A DNA stretch of 38,936 bases from assembly GCA_026225295.1 (NCBI GenBank), contig JAMFSN010000139.1, positions 1 to 38,936 of the forward strand, given 5' to 3'. Below, piece after piece: positions 7,475 through 15,590 of this stretch. Positions within the stretch are counted from its first letter, which is position 1. Each line of letters opens with the position of its first letter. Both the position numbers and the translations under genes were made by a program. A model generated the notes under the pieces. That model was given only the letters and a program-made list of their open reading frames with translations. It had not been told where the DNA came from and ran no database searches. Source of the DNA: Frankia alni (GTDB lineage Bacteria > Actinomycetota > Actinomycetes > Frankiales > Frankiaceae).

Positions 7475-8098
7475 GTGCCGGACGACATCGCCGGGCCGCC
7501 CCCGGCCTCCCAGAACAGCCCGTCCGCGACCGCACCCTCAACCGTCGCGGACCGCCGCCCAACGATCACCGCCGAAGCCGACCGGCAGACGACGGAAGCC
7601 GCGCTGCGTCTGCAGGCCCGCTTCGGCGACGCCGACCAGCGGCGCCAGGCCGCCGACCCGGACGGCGCCCGCCTGCCCGCCGCCCAGCTGATGGCCCTGG
7701 TCGTCAGCGCCGGATCCGATCACCGGGCGTCCGACGCCGACCCGCCCCGGCCGGAGACCGGCGATGTCCTCGACGCGCTGAGGCAGATCAGTCGGGCCCG
7801 GCAGGAGCTGGAGCAGCAGGAGCGACAGGTGTTCCGGCTGGCCAGCAGCAAGGCCGGGCGCCTGCGCGGTCTGAGCTGGGACGAGATCGCCGAGGCGCTC
7901 GGGCTCGACGCGGCGCCGTCGGCGAACCAGCGCCACCGCCCCTCCATCGAGTCGCTCGTGCGCAACGCCCGGGCCGACGAGGTTCTGCACGAGAAGTGGA
8001 AGGCGATGTCCTTTCCCCCGCACGATGCGCGCGCCGCCGAATGGGGCGAATGCCTGTGCGAGCGATGCCAGGAAGCGGACAACCGCGACCCCGGCTGA
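7475..8098 (+). CDS. Uncharacterised protein with sigma-like helix-turn-helix region
   Basis: 207 residues from GTG 7475. Residues ~1-35 are a polar, Pro/Ser-rich tail. ~40-85 contain TEAALRLQARFGDADQRRQA and LPAAQLMALVVSAG. A helical segment follows (DALRQISRARQELEQQE), then a probable DNA-binding unit LRGLSWDEIAEALGLDA of the kind in sigma region 4/HTH proteins, with an altered recognition helix (APSANQRHR). The C-terminus has CLCERC, a possible metal pair. It is probably a soluble regulator that stands divergent from the decayed operon. I do not recognise a named family. Confidence 0.65.
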   Translation: MPDDIAGPPPASQNSPSATAPSTVADRRPTITAEADRQTTEAALRLQARFGDADQRRQAADPDGARLPAAQLMALVVSAGSDHRASDADPPRPETGDVLDALRQISRARQELEQQERQVFRLASSKAGRLRGLSWDEIAEALGLDAAPSANQRHRPSIESLVRNARADEVLHEKWKAMSFPPHDARAAEWGECLCERCQEADNRDPG

Positions 8099-8193
8099 CC
8101 TCACGTCACCGGGCAGCGGGCGACGGGCAGCGCAAATCGTTAACCTGATTTTCGCCGTTTGCCCATCTCCGGGCCGGCCGTCAGGAGTGGCAG

Positions 8194-9753
8194 ATGCGTC
8201 GACGTCGTCGGGTTCACCTTTTCCTGGCCTCCGTCGTCACCGGGGCGGTCGCGCTGTCGGCCTGCGGAGGAGGTTCGTCGGGCGGGATGGCGGCGCAGCC
8301 CCGCGCGGGCGTCGCCCCGGCGGTGGCCGGCACCGGGCCGTTGGCGGTCGAGCGGTCGACCCGGGTCCGGTCTTTCGACGGCACGCAGATCGTCACGCAC
8401 TTCTTCCCGGCCGAAGGCCTGCGCGGCGGTGGTCGCGCGCCGACGCTGCTCGACGGCCCGGGCTGGAGCGCGCCCGGCGAGACCGACGGGTCGGGAGGGT
8501 CCGTCGGCCCGCTGCGGGCCGCCGGCTACAACGTCGTGACCTGGGACCCGCGTGGCTTCGGCGGCTCGGGCGGCGTGGCTGACGTCGACTACGCGCCGTT
8601 CGAGGGCCGGGATGTCTCGGCCCTGCTGAGCTGGCTGGCCGGCCAGCCCGAGGCCCAGCTCGACGCGACCGGCGACCCCCGCGTCGGGATGGTCGGGGCC
8701 AGCTACGGCGGCGGCATCCAGTTCGTCGCGGCGGCGAACGACCCGCGGGTCGACGTCATCGTCCCGACGATCGCCTGGCACTCGCTCGTCGACAGCCTCT
8801 ACCCGCTGGGCGCCGACAAGGCCGGCTGGGGCAACCTGCTGTGCGGCCTGGCGACCGCCGGGCACAACCGCGTCGATGCCCACGTCGCCGCGGCCTGCGC
8901 CTCCGCCCGCACCGGCGCCCAACCGGCCGCGGCCGACCTCACCTGGTATGCCGACCACACGCCGGCCTCCCTGCTGCGGAACGTCCACGTCCCGACGCTC
9001 ATCTTCCAAGGCACCGTCGACACCTTGTTCCCGCTCCAGCAGGGCATCGAGAACTACGAAGGGCTGGACGGGCGGGTACCGGTGAAGATGGTCTGGTTCT
9101 GCGGCGGCCACGGCGAATGCCTGACCAACCCGGGCCCGGCCGACCACACCCAGCAGCTCACCCTCGCGTGGCTGGCCCGCTACCTCAAGGGCGAGACCGG
9201 CACCGCGACGGGTCCGGCCTTCGAGTACGTCGATGACACCGGCACCTGGCGCGGCGGCGACGGGTACCCGCTGGCCGGGGGCGGATCGCTGGCGGCGAAG
9301 GGCCAGGGCACCCTGGCCGTCGACCCGCGGGCCACGTCGGGCTCGGCGACGGCCGCCGCCCCGGCCGCGGCCCGCTCGGCGTTCCAGGTCACCCTGCCGG
9401 GGCCGTCGGCGGCGAGCGAGATCGTCGGCGCCCCCCACCTGACGCTCAGCTACCAGGGTTCCGCGTCGCCGGCCGCCACCGTCCTCTACGCGCAGGTGGT
9501 CGACACCGGCCGCCACCTCGTCCTCGGCAACCAGGCGTCCCCGATCCCGGTCACGCTCGACGGGAAGCGGCACACGACCACCCTGGATCTGGCCGCCGTC
9601 GCCTGGCACGTGACCCCGAGCAGCCGCCTCGTCTTCCAGGTGGTCGGCGGCACGGCCCTCTACGCGGCGCAGCACTCGCGGGGCCGGGTGTCGCTATCGG
9701 CGTCGCTGACGCTTCCGCTCGTCAAGGCGGGCACCCCCGTCCCGGCCACCTGA
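8194..9753 (+). CDS. Secreted S15/CocE-type alpha/beta hydrolase lipoprotein
   Basis: 519 residues from ATG 8194 with AGGAG seven bases upstream. A basic start, hydrophobic VVTGAVALSAC and Cys24 form a lipoprotein signal. The alpha/beta-hydrolase core shows the oxyanion segment DPRGFGGSGG, nucleophile elbow GASYGG (Ser170), an acid in QGTVDTLFPL (Asp276) and the catalytic His in CGGHGEC (His306). The last ~180 residues form the beta-rich jelly-roll domain typical of X-Pro dipeptidyl-peptidase/CocE/NonD proteins. The substrate could be a peptide or an ester; it cannot be read from sequence. Transcribed alone, with a 96-base gap upstream. Confidence 0.85.
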   Translation: MRRRRRVHLFLASVVTGAVALSACGGGSSGGMAAQPRAGVAPAVAGTGPLAVERSTRVRSFDGTQIVTHFFPAEGLRGGGRAPTLLDGPGWSAPGETDGSGGSVGPLRAAGYNVVTWDPRGFGGSGGVADVDYAPFEGRDVSALLSWLAGQPEAQLDATGDPRVGMVGASYGGGIQFVAAANDPRVDVIVPTIAWHSLVDSLYPLGADKAGWGNLLCGLATAGHNRVDAHVAAACASARTGAQPAAADLTWYADHTPASLLRNVHVPTLIFQGTVDTLFPLQQGIENYEGLDGRVPVKMVWFCGGHGECLTNPGPADHTQQLTLAWLARYLKGETGTATGPAFEYVDDTGTWRGGDGYPLAGGGSLAAKGQGTLAVDPRATSGSATAAAPAAARSAFQVTLPGPSAASEIVGAPHLTLSYQGSASPAATVLYAQVVDTGRHLVLGNQASPIPVTLDGKRHTTTLDLAAVAWHVTPSSRLVFQVVGGTALYAAQHSRGRVSLSASLTLPLVKAGTPVPAT

Positions 9754-9864
9754 GCAGGGTCGGGGTCCGGATCTTCGAGACGCTGTGGAGGTATTTGCGG
9801 GGGTGTGTCCTCCGGATCGGGTGATCTCGGCGTCTTAGGGGTGTAGGCAGCTGAGGGAGTGCAC

Positions 9865-10377
9865 ATGCCGCAGGGGTCGGGCCGGTCGTTCGAGCGGTTC
9901 CTGGTCGACCGGGAGGGGTCGCTGCTGCGCACGGCCGTGTTCCTGGTCGGCGACCGGGACCTGGGCGAGGACCTCTTACAGGACGTGCTCCTGCGGGCCT
10001 ACCGGCACTGGCGGGGGATCGAGGACCCGGACGCCTACGTGCGGCGGGCGTTGGTGAACGCCGCGAGCGGTCGTTGGCGGCGCCGACGGATCCGGGAAGA
10101 GCCGTTGGAAAAATGGCGGGAGCCGGCTGTCGACGGCGACGTCGAGCGGATACCGGTGCGGGACGGCCTGCTGGGCGCTCTGCGCGCGTTGCCGCCCCGA
10201 CAACGGGCGGTCCTGGTCCTTCGCTATTTCGACGATCTTTCCGAGGCCCAGATCGCTGGCATTCTCGGCTGCAGCACCGGCACGGTGAAGACCCATGCGG
10301 CGCGTGGGCTGCGACGGATGCGCGTGGTCATCGCTGCCCACGAGGCGGCGCCGCGGGGCGAGGGAGGTACCCGATGA
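9865..10377 (+). CDS. SigE-family ECF RNA polymerase sigma factor
   Basis: 170 residues from ATG 9865, chosen because GAGGGAG lies five bases upstream; a GTG two codons earlier is too close to it. Region 2 is visible in FVLVGDRDLGEDLLQDVLLRAYRHW-type sequence (residues ~20-55). Region 4 is LRALPPRQRAVLVLRYFDDL followed by the HTH EAQIAGILGCSTGTVKTHAA (~100-150). This fits the actinobacterial SigE-family group of ECF factors that direct RNA polymerase to envelope or stress promoters. Its stop overlaps the start of the next gene (ATGATGA), so the two are translationally coupled. Confidence 0.9.
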   Translation: MPQGSGRSFERFLVDREGSLLRTAVFLVGDRDLGEDLLQDVLLRAYRHWRGIEDPDAYVRRALVNAASGRWRRRRIREEPLEKWREPAVDGDVERIPVRDGLLGALRALPPRQRAVLVLRYFDDLSEAQIAGILGCSTGTVKTHAARGLRRMRVVIAAHEAAPRGEGGTR

Positions 10378-11498
10378 TGTCTGCGAGGGAGCCGGACCGG
10401 GCGGGAGAGGCACTTCGGGTGGCGTTCCACGAAGCCGCCCGAGGGGTCCGTCCGTCGGCGGAGACCGCGCGGGTGATCGCGGCGCGCCATCGTCGGCGAC
10501 GTCGCCGGCAAGCCGTCGTCGCCTCGGTACTGGCCGTCGCGGTCGTCGTGGCGGGCGTGGTGACGTTGCCCCGAGTCGTCACCAACGCGAGTCCGGCCGT
10601 CCTGCAACCTTCGCCGCCGGACGCGCCGGTTCTCGATGCCGTCGACGGGGTGACGGTCACCTGGCTGCCGCCCGGCATCCACCGCGTCCAGCTGCTGGCG
10701 CAGTTTCTCAACTCCCGGCCGAGCTCCAACTCCCGGGTGCCACCCGCGGTCGAACTGCGCTACGGAACGGGCCGAACAAGGTCCCCTGCTCCGGGGGATC
10801 CGCAGGACGATGCGCCGCCGCTTTACACGATCGGGTTTTCGCGGGACAAGACTCTTCTCAACCTGACCCAGGAAAGAGGTCGGATCGAAAGTGGCTTTGC
10901 CGACGAGAAGTACGGTCCGCACTCGGTTGGGTCGATGAAAGTGCGCGGCTTGCCGGCCCTGCGGGTAGTTGACGCGCCCTCGTACGGTGCCTCGACCCCC
11001 ACGTACGGGATCGTCTGGAACGAAAACGGGGTGGCATTGTCGGTCTCGACCATGGGTGGCTCGCCGGCGCAGCTCGCGCATTTCGCTGCCGGCCTCGAGG
11101 TCGGTACGGCGGCCGACCCCGCTGACGCACCCGCCGCCCGGCGGTCGGTGGAGGCCGCGATGCGTCAGGCCCTCACCGGTACGTCACCGGACGCGGCGCT
11201 CGCGGCGGTCGACGGTGACGACACGTTGCGGACCTTGATGAACAAGGCGCTCACGACCAGCCCCGAACAGGTCCACAGTGTCCGGCTCGAGAAAATCGAC
11301 AGTCTGTCCTTCCTGGGCCCCATCGACGCGGTCGCCCAGGTCGAAATCCTGCAGCTGCAGAATGAAGCCGGGCGCCTTCGCTACTCGACTTTTGAGACGT
11401 CGGTCGACGTGACCCTCACCTCCACCGGCTGGAAGGTCCAACGGAAGTCGTTCTGCGACGTGATGTTCAGTGTCAATCTCAAGTGCGCCCAGCTGTGA
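10374..11498 (+). CDS. Membrane-anchored protein coupled to the sigma factor (candidate anti-sigma/sensor)
   Basis: 374 residues; ATG 10374 overlaps the sigma stop by four bases, with GGGAGG nearby. Residues 1-40 are cytoplasmic and Arg-rich (ARHRRRRRRQ), ~43-65 are one transmembrane helix (AVVASVLAVAVVVAGVVTL), and ~300 residues lie outside. The outer part has no motif I recognise; its end resembles a secreted beta/alpha domain (STGWKVQRKSFCDVMFSVN with two Cys). Single TM topology and coupling to an ECF gene suggest it controls the sigma factor, but no zinc anti-sigma HxxxCxxC motif is present, so this is inference. Confidence 0.75.
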   Translation: MMSAREPDRAGEALRVAFHEAARGVRPSAETARVIAARHRRRRRRQAVVASVLAVAVVVAGVVTLPRVVTNASPAVLQPSPPDAPVLDAVDGVTVTWLPPGIHRVQLLAQFLNSRPSSNSRVPPAVELRYGTGRTRSPAPGDPQDDAPPLYTIGFSRDKTLLNLTQERGRIESGFADEKYGPHSVGSMKVRGLPALRVVDAPSYGASTPTYGIVWNENGVALSVSTMGGSPAQLAHFAAGLEVGTAADPADAPAARRSVEAAMRQALTGTSPDAALAAVDGDDTLRTLMNKALTTSPEQVHSVRLEKIDSLSFLGPIDAVAQVEILQLQNEAGRLRYSTFETSVDVTLTSTGWKVQRKSFCDVMFSVNLKCAQL

Positions 11499-11521
11499 AC
11501 GGGTCGACCGTCGTCGCCTCG

Positions 11522-13264
11522 TCAATCGGCGCCGACCGCTCTGGCGATTCGCCACTGGGGGACGGTGGCGTACGACAGGCGGGCGCCGATCGCGGCCAGG
11601 CTCAGCAGCCCGACGGCCAACGTGGTCAGTAGCACGCCGAGGACGGTGGCCGGATGCCCGATGTGGTTGTCGGTCATCGCCGTCCGGATCCGGGCCAGCG
11701 TGCCCAGGTGCCGTAGGGCCGGGTTGGCGCGGGCGATGTCCCGGCCCATGATCACCAGGTCGCACCAGGCCAGCGTGCCGAGCGCGGCCGCCGTGGGCAG
11801 GCCGAGCCGGGCGGCGGGGAACGCCGCCAGCGCGGTGGCGAACACCAGCGCCGCCTCCGGCAGCACCGGGAACAGATACCGGGTGAAGGCGGCGCCGCCG
11901 TCGTTGACGTACCAGAGGAACGTGACCACGACGAGCGCGACGTGGGCTCCGATCAGGGTCCAGACGACGATCCGACCCCCGACGGGCGGGCCGCCCGGCC
12001 CGGCCACGACGGCCCCATCACCCGGCCGTTCCCGGGCTGCACGCGCCCGGGTGGCGCGGCGGGTTCCGACCCGCGCGGCGGCCAGGACCAGCCCGGTCGG
12101 CACGGCCAGCAGGACGGCCCGCGCGGCCAGCCGGGCGTTGCCGGTGACCAGCGACAGGCGGCCGAAGCAGCCCCGGTAGACCGCCGACCAGAACGGTCCG
12201 GAGACCAAGGCGGTCGCCCACGGAACCGGCCGGACGGTGAACATCCGGCTGACCACGTCGGCGCCGGTCAGGTCCCCGTACAGCGAGAGGTTGCGCAGGT
12301 AGAACCAGCCGATCCCGGCCGCGACCGTCCCGACGACCAGCAACGCGGCGCCGGCCCCGGCCGCGGCGGCGGCGACCGGCGCGCGCCGGGCGGCCCGGTG
12401 CCAGCCGACCGTCAGACCCACGGCCGGCGCGATCAGCCCGGCGACCTCCAGCCCCGAGGCCCGGCTGGCGGCGGCGGTCAGGGTCGCCGCGCAGACCAGG
12501 ACCAGCCGGCCCGGCGACGGTCCCCGGATGGCGATGGCCACGGCGGCGGCCAGCGCGGCGGTGATCGTGGCCACCGCCAGCACGTCGTTGTAGACCTGAC
12601 CGGCCAGGTCGGCGTAGAGACCGCACAGGCCGACGAGACCCGCGGTCGCGACCGCGAGGTCCGCTCGCCGGGGGGCGAGCAGGAGCACCAGACCGGCTGC
12701 GGCGGCGAGACCCAGCGCCCCGACGGCGATGTTCACCACCCGGGCCGCGATCAGGCCGCCGATCGGTGCCCCGACCGCCTCGCCGAGCCGCAGCGGCGCC
12801 GCCTCCAGGACATAGAACAGCGGCGGGTGGTTGGCGGTGTAAATGACCAGGCTGGCCGCCAGCTGGCGTGGGCATCCGGTCGGCGGTCGACGGGGCGGCG
12901 GGCGGACGCGGGCCGCCCGCGACCCACCGACGGCGCCCGGGCCAGCGCGGCTGGTGGTGCCCCGGGTGTCGGCAACCGTGCGGGCCAACGGCGGAGCCAC
13001 GCTCGGCCGGGGTTGCGGGCTCAGGTCGGGCGCCGGGGTCGGGCAGCGGACGGCGAGGCCGGCCATGCCCGGCAGGTCGGGCCGGACCGGCGTCGACAAC
13101 GTGGGTAGGTGGCCGCGGGCGACCTCGAGGGCGTACGCGACGTGCTGACGTTCATCGACACTGTGGAACGGCCGGTTCGTGAACGTGGTCAGCAGGGCCA
13201 GCGACGCGAACGCCACGCCCGCGGCAGCCACGCCCGCGGCCGTCCACCGCCGGATGCCGACCAC
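11522..13264 (-). CDS. Multi-pass membrane glycosyltransferase-like (GT-C) protein
   Basis: 580 residues. The start GTG 13264 is chosen for its GGAGGC seven bases upstream and because a TM helix begins at once (WTAAGVAAAGVAFASLALLT); an ATG at 13345 would add a basic tail with no ribosome site. About ten hydrophobic helices follow. The first loop carries SVDERQHVAYALEVARGHLP, with the Asp-Glu motif typical of GT-C polyprenyl-phosphate-sugar transferases, and NHPPLFYVLEA resembles their second loop. Likely it moves a sugar from a lipid carrier on the outer face of the membrane. Donor and acceptor are unknown. A ~55-residue Pro/Arg-rich insertion in loop 1 is unusual. Confidence 0.7.
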   Translation of the reverse strand: MVGIRRWTAAGVAAAGVAFASLALLTTFTNRPFHSVDERQHVAYALEVARGHLPTLSTPVRPDLPGMAGLAVRCPTPAPDLSPQPRPSVAPPLARTVADTRGTTSRAGPGAVGGSRAARVRPPPRRPPTGCPRQLAASLVIYTANHPPLFYVLEAAPLRLGEAVGAPIGGLIAARVVNIAVGALGLAAAAGLVLLLAPRRADLAVATAGLVGLCGLYADLAGQVYNDVLAVATITAALAAAVAIAIRGPSPGRLVLVCAATLTAAASRASGLEVAGLIAPAVGLTVGWHRAARRAPVAAAAAGAGAALLVVGTVAAGIGWFYLRNLSLYGDLTGADVVSRMFTVRPVPWATALVSGPFWSAVYRGCFGRLSLVTGNARLAARAVLLAVPTGLVLAAARVGTRRATRARAARERPGDGAVVAGPGGPPVGGRIVVWTLIGAHVALVVVTFLWYVNDGGAAFTRYLFPVLPEAALVFATALAAFPAARLGLPTAAALGTLAWCDLVIMGRDIARANPALRHLGTLARIRTAMTDNHIGHPATVLGVLLTTLAVGLLSLAAIGARLSYATVPQWRIARAVGAD

Positions 13265-13428
13265 CTGTCGCGCCTCCGCCCGGTCCGTCCCATGTCCCGG
13301 GCCCCGGCCCGGACGTCGTGGGGAGCATCGTGGCCCACGGTTCATGTGAAAATGCCGAGAATCCGCTTCGCCTCGACTCTCGGTCCGGCGACGCCGCCAG
13401 GCCGGCCCCGGCCGGTCGGCCGGAAGAT

Positions 13429-14817
13429 TCAAGCCACCACCCGTTCCAACCAGCCGGCGGTCGCGAGCAGTTCACCGTCGGTGTGGCCGGTCACGTGCAG
13501 CCCGACCGGCAGCCGGCCGGCCGGGCCGGGCAGCGGCAGCGACAGCGCGGGCCGTCCGGTCAGATCATCCAGCCGCGTGACCCGCAGCAGGGCCGGCCCG
13601 ACGCCGGGCCGCGTGACCGCGTCGAAGGGCGGTGCGGTGATCCCGGTGGTCGGCGCGATGACCCCGGCCAGACCGGCGGTCAGGGCATCGAACCGGGACG
13701 ACAAGCGGTCACCGAGTCGGCGCGCGGCCAGGTAGGCGCGGGCCGATACGGTCATCCCCTGACGCAGCCGGTCGGCGACGTCCGGGCCGTACGGCAGGTC
13801 CGGTCCACCGAATTCGAGCGCGGCTTCCGCGAACATGATCGTGGTCGTGACTGCGGTAACCAGGTCGAGGTGGGGCCAGTCGAGCACGACGAGCTCGGCG
13901 CCGGCCGCGGCGGCGGCCGCGACGGCCCGGTCGAACGGGGCGCGGACGCCGGGTTCGGCGACGTCGCGGGCGGCGGCCAGCACCCCGAGCCGCGGGGGAC
14001 GCCCAGCCGCGCCGGGTTTGGTCGCGCCGGGTTTGGTCGCACCGGCCGCCGGGCCGGCGTCCCCGGTCAGGCCGAGGGCCGCCGCGACCCGGACCGCGGT
14101 CGCGACATCGCGGGTGCACCAGCCGAGATGGTCCAGCGTGGGGGCGAGCGGCAGCACCCCGTCGACCGGCAGGGCCCGACTGGCCTTGAATCCGACCACC
14201 CCGACCAGCGCGGCCGGGATCCGGGCCGACCCACCGGTGTCGGTGGCCAGGGCGACGTCGGCGAGGTCGGTGGCCACCGCCACCGCGGAACCGGAGCTCG
14301 ATCCGCCCGGGATCCGGCCGGGATCCACCGGATGGGCGACCGTACCGGCGCCGGCGTTCAGCCCGGTCACCCCGAACGCGAGCTCGTGCATGCGGGTGGT
14401 TCCGACCAGGCGCGCACCGGCCGCGAGCAGCGCCGCGACGATCGGCGCGTCCGTCGCCTCGGGCGCGACGCCGTCCCGGGCGGCCGCGCCGGCCCGCAAG
14501 GGGAGGCCCGCGACCGCCACGTTCTCCTTGGCCGCGAGCCGCAGTCCGGCCAGCGGTCCCCGAGCGGCCCCGGACCGATCGAGTGCGACCGAGATCGGGC
14601 CGACCAGCCGGACACTCGGGCCGGCCGAAAGCGGGCCCGGCGGAGCGGCCGACTCGGTGCTGTTCGACTCGGTGCTGTTCGACGTGGTGCTGTTCGACGT
14701 GGTGGTGGCGGGTGCGGCGCCGCCCGGACCCGGCGCCGGCCAGGCCCAGGCGGGCAGGAGCACGGCCAGTTCCACCGCCCCGGTGCCCAACGCCCCGATG
14801 CCTGTCATTCCGGTCAT
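13429..14817 (-). CDS. Amidase signature family hydrolase
   Basis: 462 residues from ATG 14817, with GGGAGG five bases upstream. The Ser-Ser-Lys triad is visible: Lys97 in LAAKENVAVAG, Ser173 in IPGGSSSGSAVAV and nucleophile Ser197 in TDTGGSARIPA; the 24-residue Ser-Ser spacing is the family's. An N-terminal ~65 residues hold the low-complexity TTSNSTTSNSTESNST, which the family does not need. A TKPGATKPGA duplication lies in a surface region. Reaction: hydrolysis of a carboxamide; substrate unknown. It precedes the GT-C gene on the same strand with a 164-base gap and diverges from the YccF gene. Confidence 0.88.
   Translation of the reverse strand: MTGMTGIGALGTGAVELAVLLPAWAWPAPGPGGAAPATTTSNSTTSNSTESNSTESAAPPGPLSAGPSVRLVGPISVALDRSGAARGPLAGLRLAAKENVAVAGLPLRAGAAARDGVAPEATDAPIVAALLAAGARLVGTTRMHELAFGVTGLNAGAGTVAHPVDPGRIPGGSSSGSAVAVATDLADVALATDTGGSARIPAALVGVVGFKASRALPVDGVLPLAPTLDHLGWCTRDVATAVRVAAALGLTGDAGPAAGATKPGATKPGAAGRPPRLGVLAAARDVAEPGVRAPFDRAVAAAAAAGAELVVLDWPHLDLVTAVTTTIMFAEAALEFGGPDLPYGPDVADRLRQGMTVSARAYLAARRLGDRLSSRFDALTAGLAGVIAPTTGITAPPFDAVTRPGVGPALLRVTRLDDLTGRPALSLPLPGPAGRLPVGLHVTGHTDGELLATAGWLERVVA
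14651..14707. repeat. 15-bp tandem repeat within the amidase gene
   Basis: Two identical units GACTCGGTGCTGTTC are followed by GACGTGGTGCTGTTC and a partial unit. On the minus strand they encode the SNST(T/E) linker. The period is in frame. Confidence 0.85.
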
Positions 14818-15001
14818 CCGCACCTCCCGCCCGAGCCTCCCGCCCGCACCTGGGTCGGCTGCGCCGGGGCCGACCGCCCCTCCAGTATTCGCCGTCCCGG
14901 GCGAGCCGGAGCGGCGACCGGCGGGTGACCGGCCCGGCCGGGTTCGTTTCACGGCGAGCCGGATCGGGCACGCCCGGTCGCGAGGCGAAGGGACGTGGCC
15001 G

Positions 15002-15412
15002 ATGCGGGTGCTACTCAACATCATCTGGCTGGTGCTGTGCGGGCTGTGGCTCGCCATCGCCTACGCCGTGGTCGCGTTGATCTGCTTCATCCTGATCATC
15101 ACGATCCCGTTCGGCATCGCGGCCCTGCGAATGGCGAACTTCACGCTCTGGCCGTTCGGCCGCACGTTGATCGACCGGCCCGGCGCGGGCGCGGCCTCGC
15201 TGGTCGGGAACGTGCTGTGGCTCATCCTGTTCGGATGGTGGCTGGCGCTCGGTCACCTGACCACCGGCGTCGCGCTCTGCCTGACGATCATCGGGATCCC
15301 GCTCGGCCTCGCGAACTTCAAGTTGATCCCGGTCTCGCTGATGCCGCTGGGTCGCGAGATCGTCGACTCCGACGACGTGGCGTACGTCGCGGGCCGCCGG
15401 CACGCGTTCTGA
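15002..15412 (+). CDS. YccF-type inner membrane protein
   Basis: 136 residues from ATG 15002, with AAGGGA nine bases upstream. Two similar halves each carry a hydrophobic helix pair and a short motif: ITIPFGIAALRMANFTLWPF, then TIIGIPLGLANFKLIPVSLM followed by PLGREIV. This internal repeat is the YccF domain. The role of YccF proteins is unclear. It stands alone, divergent from the amidase, and ends ~175 bases before the ABC exporter. Confidence 0.88.
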   Translation: MRVLLNIIWLVLCGLWLAIAYAVVALICFILIITIPFGIAALRMANFTLWPFGRTLIDRPGAGAASLVGNVLWLILFGWWLALGHLTTGVALCLTIIGIPLGLANFKLIPVSLMPLGREIVDSDDVAYVAGRRHAF

Positions 15413-15543
15413 TCCTCCCGCCGGCGGGAGGCTCCGCTGGCGGGGCTCCGCCGGTCGCGGCCACCCGGTACCGGGCGGGCCGGGTTCGGCCGGACGAAAC
15501 GTCGGGTGACCAGTGGTGCGCCCGGCGTGGCCGCGCGGCGCGG

Positions 15544-15573
15544 TACAGTCTCTCCTTAACGGTGTTCAATAAG
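15544..15573 (+). promoter_or_regulatory. Candidate promoter -10 and operator upstream of the ABC exporter
   Basis: TACAGT (15544-15549) is a candidate -10, though no clear -35 precedes it. CTTAAC (15555-15560), a GGT centre and GTTCAA (15564-15569) form an imperfect inverted repeat about 20 bases before the start codon. TTAAC/GTTAA-type dyads are frequent TetR-family operators beside DrrAB-like exporters. No TetR gene is seen next to it, so a regulator would act in trans. Confidence 0.35.
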
Positions 15574-15590
15574 CCTGGGAGGGCTGTTTG

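Noticed and set aside
5568-7691. 707-codon open frame on the + strand
   Set aside because: Arg/Gly/Pro-rich composition with no motif; on the other strand readable lipoprotein and membrane sequences exist. A GC-rich shadow.
8140-9675. 511-codon open frame antisense to the hydrolase
   Set aside because: The + strand has a full alpha/beta hydrolase with signal peptide and triad.
11942-13108. 388-codon + frame across the GT-C gene
   Set aside because: Polar, repetitive composition; the minus frame has regular TM helices.
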